From: Chara braunii
Taxonomy: Eukaryota > Streptophyta > Charophyceae > Charales > Characeae
Direction of reading: 5' to 3'
Assembly (NCBI GenBank): GCA_003427395.1
Contig: BFEA01000020.1
Span: 2,836,356-2,866,690 of the forward strand
Length of the DNA stretch: 30,335 bases
Under the pieces are notes generated by a model. It saw only the letters and a program-made list of their open reading frames with translations. It searched no databases and was not told the origin of the DNA. A program made the position numbers and the translations under genes. Shown piece after piece: positions 1 through 10,414 of this stretch. Every line of letters starts with the position of its first letter. The stretch's first letter is position 1.

Positions 1-1
1 G

Positions 2-898
2 TGGAAGAAGACTGCGGAACAGATGGGCAGTCAACTTCAAATGACTTCAGGGAATCATCCCGAAGCCAACGGACAAGCCGAACAGATGAATAGAGTTGTA
101 CATCACTTGCTGAGGCATTACATCAAGCCCAGCCAGGATGACTGGGATGAGCAGTTACCTCTCATCGCCAGCCTGTACAACAACGCTATACATAGCAGTA
201 CCGACGTCAGTCCTAACCAGCTGCACTTAGGATGGAAGCCTAGATCAGCATTAGACTTCCTCCTACCTGAAAACCGACCTGCTGCAACTCCAAGCACACT
301 TGAATACAGTGTGCAATATGAGAAGTTGCTGCAAGAGGCTGTTGAACATATGAAGAAGGCTCAGCAAGCCATGATTGCTTCTGAGAATCAACATCGCAGG
401 CAGTCCACATTTCAGGTAGGGGAACGTGTCTGGGTCAAGGCTAGTGAGTTAGGACAGGAATTCGGAATATCTCGCAAACTAATGCCCCAGTACTTTGGTC
501 CCTGGGAAGTCTTGGATGTATTGGGAGATGAAATGGATGGTCCTAAGCACGTTATTCGTGTCCCTGGTCATCTACGCACTCACCCAGTCTTTCATGCCTC
601 AAAGCTTGCACCTTTCGCTGAGACTGATCAATTCCCTTCCAGGAGATCGATGCTGCCCCCAACCATGGATTGACAAGTCGACATCGACGACATTGTGGAT
701 CACAGGGATATGCCTGTTCCGAAGCCGCTGGGTCGAGGAAGACCTCCTAAACCCAAGAGGGAGTACCGGATCAGATTCAGGCATCATACGGATCCTAAAG
801 AAGATCGATGGTTTACCCGGGAGGAACTGATGGAAACAGCTCCTCAGGTGGTGGCAGATTATGAACGGAAGTTAAAAGGGAAGGCACCTGCGAAGTAA
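2..898 (+). pseudogene. Integrase C-terminal half with chromodomain-like tail (element A)
   Basis: This is the end of the pol polyprotein of element A, which joins element DNA to the host chromosome. The motif HPEANGQAEQMNR near the start contains the catalytic Glu of the DD(35)E triad. A GPY/F-type module follows (MPQYFGPWEVLD, then HPVFHASKL). The last 60 or so residues (IDDIVDHRD, REYRIRFRHH, DRWFTREEL, ADYERK) have the layout of a chromodomain tail, as in chromoviruses. A TGA at about 671-673 interrupts the frame; the element B copy has Gly at that place, so one base change explains it. The frame then stays open to the TAA at 896-898. The N-terminal part is off the window. Confidence 0.88.
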
Positions 899-922
899 GC
901 ATCTCAGCGGACTTTTGAAGCT

Positions 923-935
923 AAGGGGGATGGAA
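923..935 (+). promoter_or_regulatory. Polypurine tract of element A
   Basis: AAGGGGGATGGAA lies immediately before the LTR start TGTGAGG. Such tracts prime plus-strand DNA synthesis during reverse transcription. The inverted element B 3' end has the same sequence at 10378-10390. Confidence 0.75.
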
Positions 936-1988
936 TGTGAGGATTGAACCCTCAAGTAGGGGCCTTGCCATGATGTACATGTTTTGGGCTAAGGCCTCAG
1001 CAAGCCTAGTGCCCGCCCTAAGTGAAGGCGGGCCAGCAAATCAACAAGAGCCCTCTGTGCCAACATTTCACGAAGTGGGGTCTATACAATTGCAGCACGC
1101 CAGTTGGTTGGAGTGCACCGAGTCTCGGATTTCAGCAAATGTTGAAATGCCCAGGGCCTCTGAGTTAGTTAGGCCCTGGGCACTCGAACGTGAGGCCGAC
1201 AATGCATGCTGGGTAGAGAGGCCGAAAATGCCAAAGGGAAATCGGCCCACTGTCTGAATCTGGCCGCAGGCCTTGATGAAGGCGGCGCAACTGCATTTGC
1301 CCCAGGGCCCAACTGTATCGAGTTGGCTTCGGCCACTGGGCCCCGGTCACAGGTTGAAGGGAGGCCGCCCACACGATGCACTGGCATATAGGCAAGCAGG
1401 GCGAGGCAGCAGGGATCTTGGCCAATGCTGGCATATTCGGGCACGCTGCGCAGATGCAAGTGTGCAGAGCTATGCAGAGCAGCGCTGCGCTAAGACAGGG
1501 CAGGCCAGCGCTAGGCGGTAGGGCGCTGCCTGCGTGCAGGGCACTGGCGGCCATAGCCGGGCCGCATGAGGGTGCAGGGGAGGTGAGGGCGAAGGTGGTA
1601 CTTCGGAGGTGAAGGGCGCTGTGTGGGTAACAAGGGAGAGTGTGGGGAAGAGGACACGTACCTAATGATGGTGGAGGTCTGCATTGGTGTTGACATCATC
1701 ACTCGCTGGTAGTCAAGTTGTCTGGTTGCTGTTCATTGCTGTAGTTGTAGGATAGGCTGTAAAGTAGATAGGGCGCCTGGCGCCATTCACAAGAGAGAGC
1801 TACATTTGGGTTATGCTGTTGGTGTTGCCCTGTTGGGCATGGACATTGACTCACGATTCTTCTGTATCATTCTCAATGGGATGGTTACTCGGTTCCATGT
1901 GCTATCTGCTTTGGCTTTGAATACTTGGACTTCAGTGTGATTTTGCATTCTGGATTTTTGTGCTTCGTCCATACTCATGTTCCTTGCA
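936..1988 (+). repeat. 3' LTR of element A
   Basis: It begins TGTGAGGATTGA and ends CCTTGCA, as the element B 5' LTR at 2531-3606 does. It is about 1,053 bp. The two align along their length with many differences. Shared landmarks are AGTGAAGGCGGGCCAG, GGGCGCCTGGCGCCATTC and the end CATGTTCCTTGCA. The ORFs on both strands inside it are not shared with the other copy and are treated as chance. Confidence 0.85.
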
Positions 1989-2530
1989 GAATGCCCATGT
2001 TGGGGCAATTCCACCTAGCAGGTAATGAGCTACTCCTACAACACGTCCTTGTACAACACTCAAGGCCCTAGGCTGAATAGCAGGAGCAACTTTTACCTTA
2101 TTATGAGCCCATACAATTCATTCAATAAGCTCTTGCCAATAACCACGCCCACCGAATAGAAACATAAGACTAAAAGCCCATACAAAGTGTGCTCCCAAAA
2201 AGATTAATCCATATGCAGATAATGGGGATCCGTAAGATTGAATTACTTGAGAGGCTTGTGTCCATAAAAAGTCTCTCAGCCATTCGTTAATAGTAATAGC
2301 ACTCTGAGCAAAATTACCTTCTGTAGTATGAGAGATTCCTCTAGCAGTTACATTACCCCATACGTNCGATTGCATTTTCCAACTGAAATGAAAAATAGCT
2401 ATAGATAATGAATTATACATAAAAAAGTGCTAAAAATATATGATCCCAAGCTGATACTTGGGAAGTACCACCTCTTCCCGGTCCATCACATGGAAAACAA
2501 AAGCCTAAATTTTCTTTATCGAGTATTAAC
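1989..2530 (-). pseudogene. psaA: psaA C-terminal fragment (plastid-derived), left part of a split copy
   Basis: On the minus strand this encodes the C-terminal part of the photosystem I P700 apoprotein A1, a thylakoid membrane protein that binds the reaction-centre chlorophylls. Recognisable stretches run from [20 protein letters not shown] through [45 protein letters not shown] and [12 protein letters not shown] to HYLLGGIA. It spans about 180 of roughly 750 residues. A TGA follows ELIE where a Ser is expected, and base 2366 is N. It is bounded by LTRs on both sides: element A's 3' LTR ends at 1988 and element B's 5' LTR starts at 2531. The missing upstream codons resume at 11151-11268. Confidence 0.93.
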
Positions 2531-3606
2531 TGTGAGGATTGAGCCCTCAACGGGGCCTTGCCGACATACATGTGTTCTGGGTATAGGCCCCCAGCAAGCC
2601 TCCTGCCCGCCCTAAGTGAAGGCGGGCCAGAATATCCACGAGAGGCCTTCATTCAGCATTTCCCAAAGTGGGTATCAGAAAGTTGCCGCAAACCGGTTGG
2701 TTGAAGTACATCGTGAGCCTCCGACCCCTGCAAAGGCAGTTGAGCCCAGGGCCGGTGTTGGTCGAGGCCTGGGCGACAGTCTGGGAGGCCGACACATCAC
2801 ACATTGGTCCCTGGCCTATGGAAAAGCGGTATTTCGTCGTAAAGGTCGGGGAAGCCAAAGGGAAACCGGTACGGGGCCTGGATCTGGACAACGGCCCTAG
2901 CATACGGGGCTCAACTGTATTACTTGGGCCCCATCTGCATTGGGCATGGGTACAGGTACTGGGGCCCAGGCGCAGGCTCAAGGTAGACCGCCCACACGCA
3001 ACACTGGCATATAAGCAAAGCCGGCGAGTGGGCAGACATCTTGGCCATTGCGAGCAAGGCCGGCATGCTGTTGCATTGCGAGTGTGCTGCGCTGCGCTAG
3101 GCTGAGAGAAGGCAGGTTGGCGCTAAGCGGTAGGGCGCAGCCTGGGCGCAGGGCGTTGGCAGCCATAGCCAGGCTGCATGAGAGCGCTGGAGGAGGTGAG
3201 GGCGAAGGTGGTTCTTCGGGACGTGAAGGGCGCTGTGTGGGATAACAAGGGAGAGTGAGGGACAAGAGAGAGTGACGTACCTGGTGAAAGAGGAGGTCGG
3301 CATTGGTGTTGACGTCATCACTAGCTGGTCGCCAAGTCGTCTGGTTGCTTCCATGACTATAGTTGTAGGATAGGCTGTAGAGTAGATAGGGCGCCTGGCG
3401 CCATTCAAGAGAGAGGACTACTTCTGGTTATGTTGTTGGTGTTGCCCGATTGGGCTTGGACATTGACTCAAAACTTTTCCTGTATCGTTCTCAAATGGAT
3501 GGTTGCTTGGTTCCAACGTGTTATCTGCTCTTGCTTTGACTACTTGGACTTCAGTGTGATTTGCAATTGGGATTTCTTTGCTTCGTCCACATTCATGTTC
3601 CTTGCA
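2531..3606 (+). repeat. 5' LTR of element B
   Basis: It starts TGTGAGGATTGAGCCC directly after psaA sequence and ends CCTTGCA three bases before the primer binding site. It is 1,076 bp. The first 620 bp match the inverted segment at 9728-10377, and the last 190 bp match 10963-11150. The LTR should carry the promoter and polyadenylation signals; I could not assign a TATA box with confidence. Confidence 0.88.
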
Positions 3607-3609
3607 ATT

Positions 3610-3632
3610 TGGTATCGGAGCTGGTTCGATTC
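3610..3632 (+). promoter_or_regulatory. Primer binding site (initiator Met tRNA type), element B
   Basis: TGGTATCGGAGCTGGTTCGA resembles the complement of the 3' end of initiator methionine tRNA (usual plant site TGGTATCAGAGC), with a few mismatches. It lies 3 bases after the LTR, as expected for a minus-strand primer site. Confidence 0.8.
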
Positions 3633-4905
3633 GCCGCTTACCTTGGTGCGCCAGCGTTATATAGACTTGGTGCGTTGACGATGCCTCTTCGCAGTTGGTT
3701 CTTGTGACGACCTGGGTAGAGAGGTGTGCGCCGGAAGGCTATACGGCTTGGGATGTCGTGGTGACGACAGAATGTATGTATGGTGATGAGAGCATGCTGA
3801 TGTGGCATTTGGCTGAGGTGGCACTGCATTGCGTTGTGGGTGGTACCGAGGCTACGACCGGTCATCAAATGCACATTCGGCTCAATTGGTGAGAAATTTG
3901 TGGTTGGGGGCAGCCATCCCCAGGTACGTTGTTCCCTTACCTTATCTACCCTCTCAATCTCTTCTTACAGCGAGGAAGTGAGTCCAACTTGAGAGTCCTC
4001 TCTTTTGGTGAGGTGTCGTGAGCGCTCTACCTTGAGAGACGGCAATCTTCCCGGTGGCGCATTTGGAAGGAGAAAGGGGCGGTGCCTCTGAAGGGCCCCG
4101 GTCGAAGCACATGGGTCACGGTCACCATGCCAACCCAATGGGACTAGTACACGCATGCGATGGCTGCTTTGCCCATTGGGGCTCTTTTGCTGCGCTGATA
4201 GAGGGGTGTGCGGACTGAACAGGCTTATGCAGACGCTACCAGACCGTCTATAAACATTTATGGATGGGGATCCGATCTGTCCACTGGCTGTGATCGTCGT
4301 CCTGATTGCGACGTTAAATAATTCCTGAGCGATATTGGGGGCAGTCCTTAAATAAGCCTCTTGATCAGCCAGATCAGTCGGACGTACGGTTCGTTGCACG
4401 CGAGGATAAATAACGGGCAAGCCTGGTCATAAGCATGCACCTGGGGCACAGGGGTGGGCTGACATTGCACACCTATGACACTGTTGCTCATTGATGCTCA
4501 TCAAAATGTTGGATTGCGGGGAGGGTAGGTTCCAATTGGTGCTCAACTGTAAACACAACCATTTCCACTGTTCATACATCTGCAACATAATTTAGTTTTA
4601 TTGTTGATTAGTTGGTTGACAGACTGCTAACACCTCACAGACAGCTAACACCTCACAGACAGCTTAGTTTAGGACTGTTGTATACTACCATAGCCAGTTC
4701 TATGCAAAGCCTCTGTAAGTGAACTAATCTTGATATAATTAAATTATGTTAACAGTCTTTGTGAATGTTGTAAGGCTGCCACTTGATCGATTAAGTAGGG
4801 GACCTGTCGGACACAATTATTTTTAGAAAATTAGGTGTCGGTCAGACACATGCTGTGGTAGGACTCCAGCAGGGAGTTGTAGTGCAGATAGTGTTTGCCA
4901 AACTG
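3633..4905 (+). other. Untranslated leader of element B
   Basis: About 1.27 kb separates the primer site from gag. No plus-strand coding sequence was recognised. It holds a minus-strand ORF of 151 codons (3965-4420), treated separately, and two tandem copies of an 18-bp unit GCTAACACCTCACAGACA at 4626-4661. The stretch at 4560-4850 is AT-rich. Long leaders are common in plant Gypsy elements and may hold packaging signals; none can be pinpointed here. Confidence 0.6.
3965..4420 (-). CDS. Antisense ORF in the leader of element B (uncertain)
   Basis: There are 151 open codons on the strand opposite to the element, starting MPVIYPRVQRTVRPTDLADQ. The first 60 residues have a protein-like composition (TDLADQEAYLRTAPNIAQEL). 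The second half is rich in Pro, Ser, His and Arg, as in chance ORFs. No family was recognised, and no ribosome or splice signal was seen. It could be chance, an antisense accessory ORF of the kind reported in some plant Gypsy elements, or a fragment captured from a host gene. It is listed because it is the longest ORF in the leader. Confidence 0.2.
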   Translation of the reverse strand: MPVIYPRVQRTVRPTDLADQEAYLRTAPNIAQELFNVAIRTTITASGQIGSPSINVYRRSGSVCISLFSPHTPLSAQQKSPNGQSSHRMRVLVPLGWHGDRDPCASTGALQRHRPFLLPNAPPGRLPSLKVERSRHLTKREDSQVGLTSSL

Positions 4906-6689
4906 ATGAGTGGGTCGGATGCCGGTGAGGGTAGAGTTGACGATGCGAGGCTGACACGTTCGAGATCACTTAGGGTCCCGCACGTGTATCAGGCCCTACG
5001 GCCGGGAGACGAAAGACGGCTTCGTGCCGAAGTTAGAGCCCGTGCTTACGCAGCAGCGAGGGAAACAGCACTAGCTGCCCGTCAGGCGTTGGCAGCAGCA
5101 AACGCCTCAGCAGCAGCAGCAGCCAGCGCAACAGCAATGGCTACCACAGCAGCATCCTCTGCTGCATCCTCGTCTGGGACCCAGTTGGGGATGCCCCCTG
5201 GGCCCACGGGTACTTCCGGATCAGTAGGTTCCAGTCAGTCCACAAGTCAAATGGCGGGCTCACAATTCAGTCCGTTAACCCCACGCGGTAGAGAGCCACT
5301 AGAGCTCCAACAAGTCGAGAGGATCCGCACACGGTTAGAGAGGGAACTGAAGCAAGCTACCGAAAGAGAAAACGAGATTAGAAATAGAACAGCCCGGCTA
5401 GATACGGCGGGCAAAGCTGCATTAGAGGAGTTAGATGAGTCAGCAATGTCTAACGCAATGAAAGTGTTAAGGTCCAGCATACTGTCACTGCATGCGCATG
5501 TGGACAGCAGGCTGGATTTCATGCAAAACTCCTTGGACCAAATCTTAGACCTTTTGCAAAGGCCAGGATTACGTCCAGCAGCGCGGTCGCCGTTGCCGTT
5601 AACGACGATGTCAGGCCCCTTTCCGGTACAAACTGGCACACAGCCAAGTGGCACGTCTGCGGCAGCCGCACAGACTGTTGCTTCTTCTTCTTCTGGTCCA
5701 GCGGCTGGAGCTACATCACAGTCGCAACAATATGTTCCACCTCAGGGACAACAGCAAAGTCCATGGTACCCAAAGACCCCGATGAAGCCAGCCCTTGCTT
5801 TCTCCGATGAGAAGAAGGATGAGGAACTCAACACTTGGTTGAGGATGGTTCCGATGTGGGTAAGGGCAAAGAGGACGTTGCATGAGGAGGAGGTGATTAC
5901 TGTTGCATCTTACCTTGAGGGTAAGGCAGCCAAATGGCTGGATGGGATAGTAGCGAAGGCCGGGTTCGAACGACGCATGGCAGATTGGGGTAAAACCCTT
6001 ACTTCAAAAGAGTTCTTGGATATGGTAGAAGTTCCCTGGCATAATCCGCAGCAGGCACAAATTGCCACTGACGTGATGTTGAGACTGGATTAGCGAAGTC
6101 TGTCAGAGAGCTAACGTCTACCGTAGAGAACCTCGTCGTCGTTCCCGATATACACTATGATGACCAGGTCTTATTGACCATGTTTCTGAGATGTCTGCCC
6201 GAGAATCTCAAAACCTTACTGGCCAGCGAGGCTCGCCTCGAGTATCATTCGTTTGAGACCTTCTCTAGAAAGGCCTTAGACTTGGAGGCTACACTAGGAA
6301 GTGCTCAACCTGCTCCAGTAGACGGGAGGAGGAAGAAGAGTCCACAGGAGTGGAAAAAGAAGGATAGTAGATTGATGATGGTTGAGTCCGATGGGACTCA
6401 AACTGAAATCAAAGAACTTACCGACCTCATGGACGGTTCAGACTACGACGGGGAGGAAATCGCTGAGGGTAGCACCCTCGCCGCAGTAGTCAAGGCAAAG
6501 GCTGGTGGCTGCAGTAAAGGCGGCCATCAAAAGAGTCAAGGGCAGGCCGCCTCCAATCAGTCCAAAGTAGCAGATTGGGTTAAGGCAGGTCTTGATCAGG
6601 AAGTGTGGCGGGGGACCGCCGAGTGCGTGGTGCTTGCATTAATTGTGGTGAATACGGACACACCTAGTTCCAGCTCGGGAAACACTTGA
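4906..6689 (+). pseudogene. gag of element B (nucleocapsid/capsid polyprotein)
   Basis: Gag builds the virus-like particle in which reverse transcription occurs. I choose ATG 4906 (MSGSDAGEG) because the open frame upstream has no ATG. An Ala-rich stretch (residues 45-90) is followed by a coiled-coil-like region (VERIRTRLERELKQATERE; later HVDSRLDFMQNSLDQILDLL), a Pro/Gln/Ser linker, and a retrotransposon gag core near residues 310-380 (EELNTWLRMVPMWV, VASYLEGKAAKWLDG). The frame stops at 6091-6093, but the next frame continues directly (VRELTSTVENLVVVPD, MFLRCLPENLKTLLA), so a one-base frameshift lies near 6085-6095. A zinc knuckle remains near 6635-6665 (CINCGEYGHT) in a third frame and is cut by TAG, so its last Cys is missing. 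Confidence 0.85.
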
Positions 6690-7330
6690 GGCCGGTGGAA
6701 GTTTTAGCTACTTCTACTCATGGTGAAGTGGGCCAGATACCCTCCCCACTTCATGAGATGGCCATAGCTAATGACTCTTTAGTCACCCCGCAGACTCATC
6801 TAGACCAAACTATGCTATGTACGTTGGATGTGTCTGAGGCCTTAGAAGATTTAGAAAGTGAGTGGTCAAGCAAGGACCCTTATGAATCTTGGGTGGCACT
6901 AAGCAGAGGTCCTAGAGGGGAACACTCCGTTGTGGAAGTTGCTGTAGGAGGCCGCAAATGTGGTGCCTTCGTAGACATCGGCTCCACGCGAAAGTATATA
7001 AGTCGCGACTGTTTGGAAAGGTTGCACCTAGAGGACCGGGTACAGCACCTTAGTAGACCGGTAGCATCTACTTTGGCCAACAAGGAGAGCATGGTAATGT
7101 CAGACTATGTCAAGGATGTAGTCTGAACCTTTTCCAATGGAGGAGGGGAACTTAATCATAAGATTTCGTTCCTGGTTAGTGACGACTTACCGTTCGACAT
7201 GCTGTTAGGAATGTACTACCTTGAGGTTGCCAAGCCCCAGTTTGACTGGGACAAGAAGGTGCCCAAACATGAGTTGCCTGATGGGAGGACCGTGAGACTG
7301 GCCAAGTACAAGACAAGTAGTTTGTTAGAC
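6686..7330 (+). pseudogene. Aspartic protease region of element B pol
   Basis: Retropepsin cleaves the Gag and Pol polyproteins. The active-site region reads CGAFVDIGSTRKYISR. The catalytic Asp is present, but the usual D-S/T-G triplet is D-I-G, an unusual and probably damaging change. A TGA at 7124-7126 follows SDYVKDVV, and the same frame continues ([20 protein letters not shown]), where DMLLGM corresponds to the conserved I-L-G-x element of the second half. The reading frame overlaps the end of gag by a few bases, as in many Gypsy elements. The N-terminal 80 residues are an acidic linker. Confidence 0.78.
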
Positions 7331-8768
7331 TCCTACTGGTGCTTGTGTGCATCAGCGTTCGACAACTACTATAAACAGAACCAAGAGGAGGGTATGTACC
7401 TAGTCTATGTCTCTGAGACAGGGGAGGCCGTTAAAACACCCCCGGAGATAGAACATGTCGTTGCTAAGTTCCCTGATCTGTTTGAGGAACCTACAGGAGT
7501 CGTAGAAAGGGAGATTGTCCACGCCATAGAAATCATTCCAGGGAGTAAAACCCCAAAGGGAAGGATCTATAGGATGGCTCCAACCGAGTTGGACGAACTT
7601 CGGCGACAACTGAAGGAGCTCACAGAGAAGGGATGGATACGGCCTAGTACTTCCCCCTTCGGATCACCAATGTTATTTGTACCGAAAAAGGGGGGGTCGT
7701 TGAGGATGTGCATTGATTATAGAGGCCTCAATGCCATCACTGTGAAGAACGTTGAGCCTCTACCACGCATTGACGACCTATTGGATAGGGTGCAGGGATG
7801 TACGTACTAAACTAAGATAGATTTAAAATCCGGCTACCATCAGATTGCCATAAGACCGGAGGATCAACACAAAACTGCGTTTCAGACCAGATACGATTTG
7901 TACGAGTTTGAGGTGATGCCCTTTGGCCTTTGCAATGCGCCGGGTACATTCCAGCACGCCATGAATAGGATCTTCCATGATTACTTGGACAAGTTTGTCA
8001 TCATATACCTTGACGATATTCTTGTCTTCAGTAAGTCTGTCGAGGAACATGCACAACATTTGGAGATTGTTATCTCACTCCTGAGGCAGCACAAGTATAA
8101 GGTTGACTTAGAGAAATCCGCGACAGGGATTAGGCCAAAAGATGCGAAGGTGGCTAGTATAAGGGACTGGCCACGACCTCAGACAGTGACTGAGGTCACA
8201 TCTTTCTTAGGGATGTGCGGCTACCATAGGAACTTTGTGAAAAACTATTCCACTGTCGCCTCTCCTTTGACTGATGTCACTGGACTTGATACGCTGTGGG
8301 ACTGGAATGATGAGTGCGAGGCTGCTTTCAAATGATTGAAGCATGCACTCATGAATCATGAGGTTCTCATGGTGCCCAATCCTCAGAAGCCATTCATTGT
8401 AACCACTGATGCAAGCCAATATGGCATTGGCGCAGAGCTGGCTCAGGAGGATGGGAAAAAGTTGAGGCCGGTTGAGTATATGAGCAAGAAAATGCCATCG
8501 AAGAAACTGGCAAAGTCCACCTATGAAAAGGAACTCTATGCTCTCTTCAAGGCACTTGTCCATTGGAGGCACTTTCTGTTGGGGCGGTTTTTCCATTTGA
8601 AAACTAAGCCATCAGACCCTTAAATGGATCAAGACTAAACCTGCTCTTTCTGATGCACTCAAGTGCTGGATTGAGGTCATAGATCAGTATGACTTCAAGC
8701 TAGAGTACCTAAAGGGAGAGTAAAACAAGGTTGCGGATGCGCTATCACGTAGGGCAGACTACCTAGGG
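7331..8768 (+). pseudogene. Reverse transcriptase and RNase H of element B pol
   Basis: The RT copies element RNA to DNA. Visible motifs are [20 protein letters not shown] and [11 protein letters not shown], then IDLKSGYHQIAIRPEDQHK, MPFGLCNAPGTFQ, and the catalytic box IIYLDDILVFS at 7999-8031. Next come the connection region (FLGMCGYHRNFVKNYS) and RNase H (FIVTTDASQYGIGAEL with the first catalytic Asp, then STYEKELYAL, and VADALSRRADY at the end). Breaks: TAA at 7808-7810 after GCTY; an apparent deletion of about 20 residues near 8120, between DLEKSA and GIRPKD; TGA at 8333-8335, where Arg is likely; a frameshift near 8605; TAA near 8722 after YLKGE. The residue order matches a typical Gypsy pol. 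Confidence 0.9.
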
Positions 8769-9727
8769 GCGCTAGTTTCCGAATTTGGCATATCCGAGAA
8801 GGTAACTCAATCATTGGTGAGAGCCTATCCGGAAGACCCTGTCACGATGGACATCATACGCAAACTGCAGGCGAAAGATAAGGCCACAGAAGATGAGTTT
8901 GTGATGGTGGATGGGTTGCTCTTTCTGAGAAAGGGTGGGATTGAAAGATTGGTTGTTCCATCTAGTGAGAATTTGCGCAGTTTATTTCTAGGTGAATGTC
9001 ATGATGCAACGGGACATTTTGGCTACAAGAAGACAAGTGCCAACTTAGTCCAGCGTTTTTGGTGGCCCGGTATGCTACATGATACAAAGATGTATGTGCA
9101 GACCTGCCAGGTCTGTCAGCGAGACAAGCCAAGAACTCAAGCACCGCTTGGGTTGCTGAAGCCCTTACCCATTCCCGCTGGTCCGGGACAGAGTGTTTCC
9201 ATGGATTTCATGGACACCCTAGTAACCAGCAGAAGCGGCAAGCGGCACATTTTTCTCATCATAGACAGAATCACCAAGTATGCTAGACTGATAGAAATGC
9301 CAAGGACTGCGAGGACTGAGCACGTCATCAAGTTGTTTATGGACAACTGGGTGCGTGATTTTGGACTGCCAAAGTCAATCATCAGTGACAGAGATGTCTG
9401 CTTCACAAGTGAGTTGTGGAAGAAGACTGCTGAGCAAAAGGGCAGTCAACTTCAGATGACTTCTGGGAATCATCCCGAAGCCAATGGACAGGCTGAACAG
9501 ATGAACAGAGTTGTGCAACATCTGCTGAGGCACTACATTAAGCCCAACCAGGATGACTGGGATGAGAAATTGTCTCTCATCGCCAGCCTGTACAACAACG
9601 CTATACACAGCAGTACCGGCGTCAGTCCTAACCAGCTGCACTTAGGATGGAAGCCTAGATCAGCGCTGGACTTCCTCCTGCCAAAAAACCGACCCTCTGC
9701 AACTCCGGGCACACTTGAGTATGGTGT
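8769..9727 (+). pseudogene. Integrase of element B, broken by inversion
   Basis: The N-terminal HHCC zinc-binding domain is visible (H-D-A-T-G-H, then CQVCQRDK). The core has all three DD(35)E positions: Asp in SVSMDFMDTL, Asp in IISDRDVCF and Glu in HPEANGQAEQMNR. The frame stays open through YNNAIHSSTGVSPNQLHLG and FLLPKNRP to GTLEYGV, where homology to the element A protein ends. From 9728 the sequence is the reverse complement of LTR. The rest of the protein lies inverted at 10415-10952. The core is otherwise well preserved. Confidence 0.9.
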
Positions 9728-10377
9728 GGCGCCCAGGCTGCGCCCTACCGCTTAGCGCCAGCCTGGCTTCTCTCAGCCTAGCGCAACGCAGCACACTCGC
9801 AATGCAACAGCGTGCCGGCCTTGCTCGCAATGGCCAAGATGCCTGCCCACTCGCCCGCTTTGCCTATATGCCAGTGTTGCGTGTGGGCGGTCTACCTTGA
9901 GCCTGCGCCTGGGCCCCAGTACCTGTACCCATGCCCAATGCAGATGGGGCCCAAGTAATACAGTTGCGCCCCTTATGCTAGGGCTGTTGTCCAGATCCAG
10001 GCCCTGTACCGGTTTCCCTTTGGCTTCCCCAACCTCTACGACGAAATACTCCTTTGACTTGACGTAGGACCTACCGTTCACACAGACAAACAAACAGGGG
10101 CCAATGTGTGATGTGTCGGCCTCCCAGACTGTCGCCCAGGGCTCAACCAACCCCGGTCCTAGGCTCAACTTCCTTTGCAGGGTTCGGAGGCTCACAATGC
10201 ACTTCAACCAACTGGTTTGCGGCAACTGTGTGATACCCACTTTGGGAAATGCTGAATGAAGGCCTCTCGTGGATATTCTGGCCCGCCTTCACTTAGGGCG
10301 GGCACAAGGCTTGCTGGGGGCCTATACTCAGAACACATGTATGTCAGCAAGGCCCCGTTGAGGGCTCAATCCTCATA
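9728..10377 (-). repeat. Inverted 5' portion of the element B 3' LTR
   Basis: Read on the minus strand from 10377, it begins TATGAGGATTGAGCCC (TGTG changed to TATG) and follows the first 620 bp of the 5' LTR closely, with scattered substitutions. It has about 35 bp near 10060-10095 that the 5' LTR lacks. On its 5' side lie the polypurine tract and the end of pol, also inverted. This is the expected layout of a 3' LTR turned around as one block. Confidence 0.85.
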
Positions 10378-10390
10378 TTCCATCCCCCTT
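10378..10390 (-). promoter_or_regulatory. Polypurine tract, inverted 3' end of element B
   Basis: On the minus strand this reads AAGGGGGATGGAA, directly before the LTR start. It is the same sequence as in element A at 923-935. Confidence 0.7.
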
Positions 10391-10414
10391 AGCTTCGAAA
10401 GTCCGCTGAGATGC

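Larger units (their letters stand above)
1..1988 (+). mobile_element. Element A: 3' part of a Ty3/Gypsy LTR retrotransposon
   Basis: The window opens inside the integrase gene of a plus-strand retrotransposon. In order it shows the end of the integrase core, the integrase C-terminal region, a chromodomain-like tail, a polypurine tract and a complete 3' LTR ending at 1988. The protein closely resembles the integrase of element B, so A and B belong to one family, although their LTRs look clearly diverged by eye. The 5' half lies outside the window. Plastid psaA sequence starts directly after the LTR at 1989, so A appears to have inserted into a nuclear copy of plastid DNA; the four bases there are GAAT. 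One in-frame stop shows that this copy is inactive. Confidence 0.9.

Noticed and set aside
1165-1554. 129-codon minus-strand ORF in the element A LTR
   Set aside because: It lies within a non-coding LTR, is rich in Cys/Ala/Pro, and is not kept in the element B LTR.
936-3606. psaA between two LTRs read as a retroelement that captured plastid RNA
   Set aside because: The LTR at 936 follows a polypurine tract (3' LTR) and the LTR at 2531 precedes a primer site (5' LTR). The rest of the same psaA piece lies at 11151-11268, so psaA is the target.
4855-4905. Earlier start of element B gag
   Set aside because: The codon at 4855 is GTG. The first ATG in that frame is at 4906.
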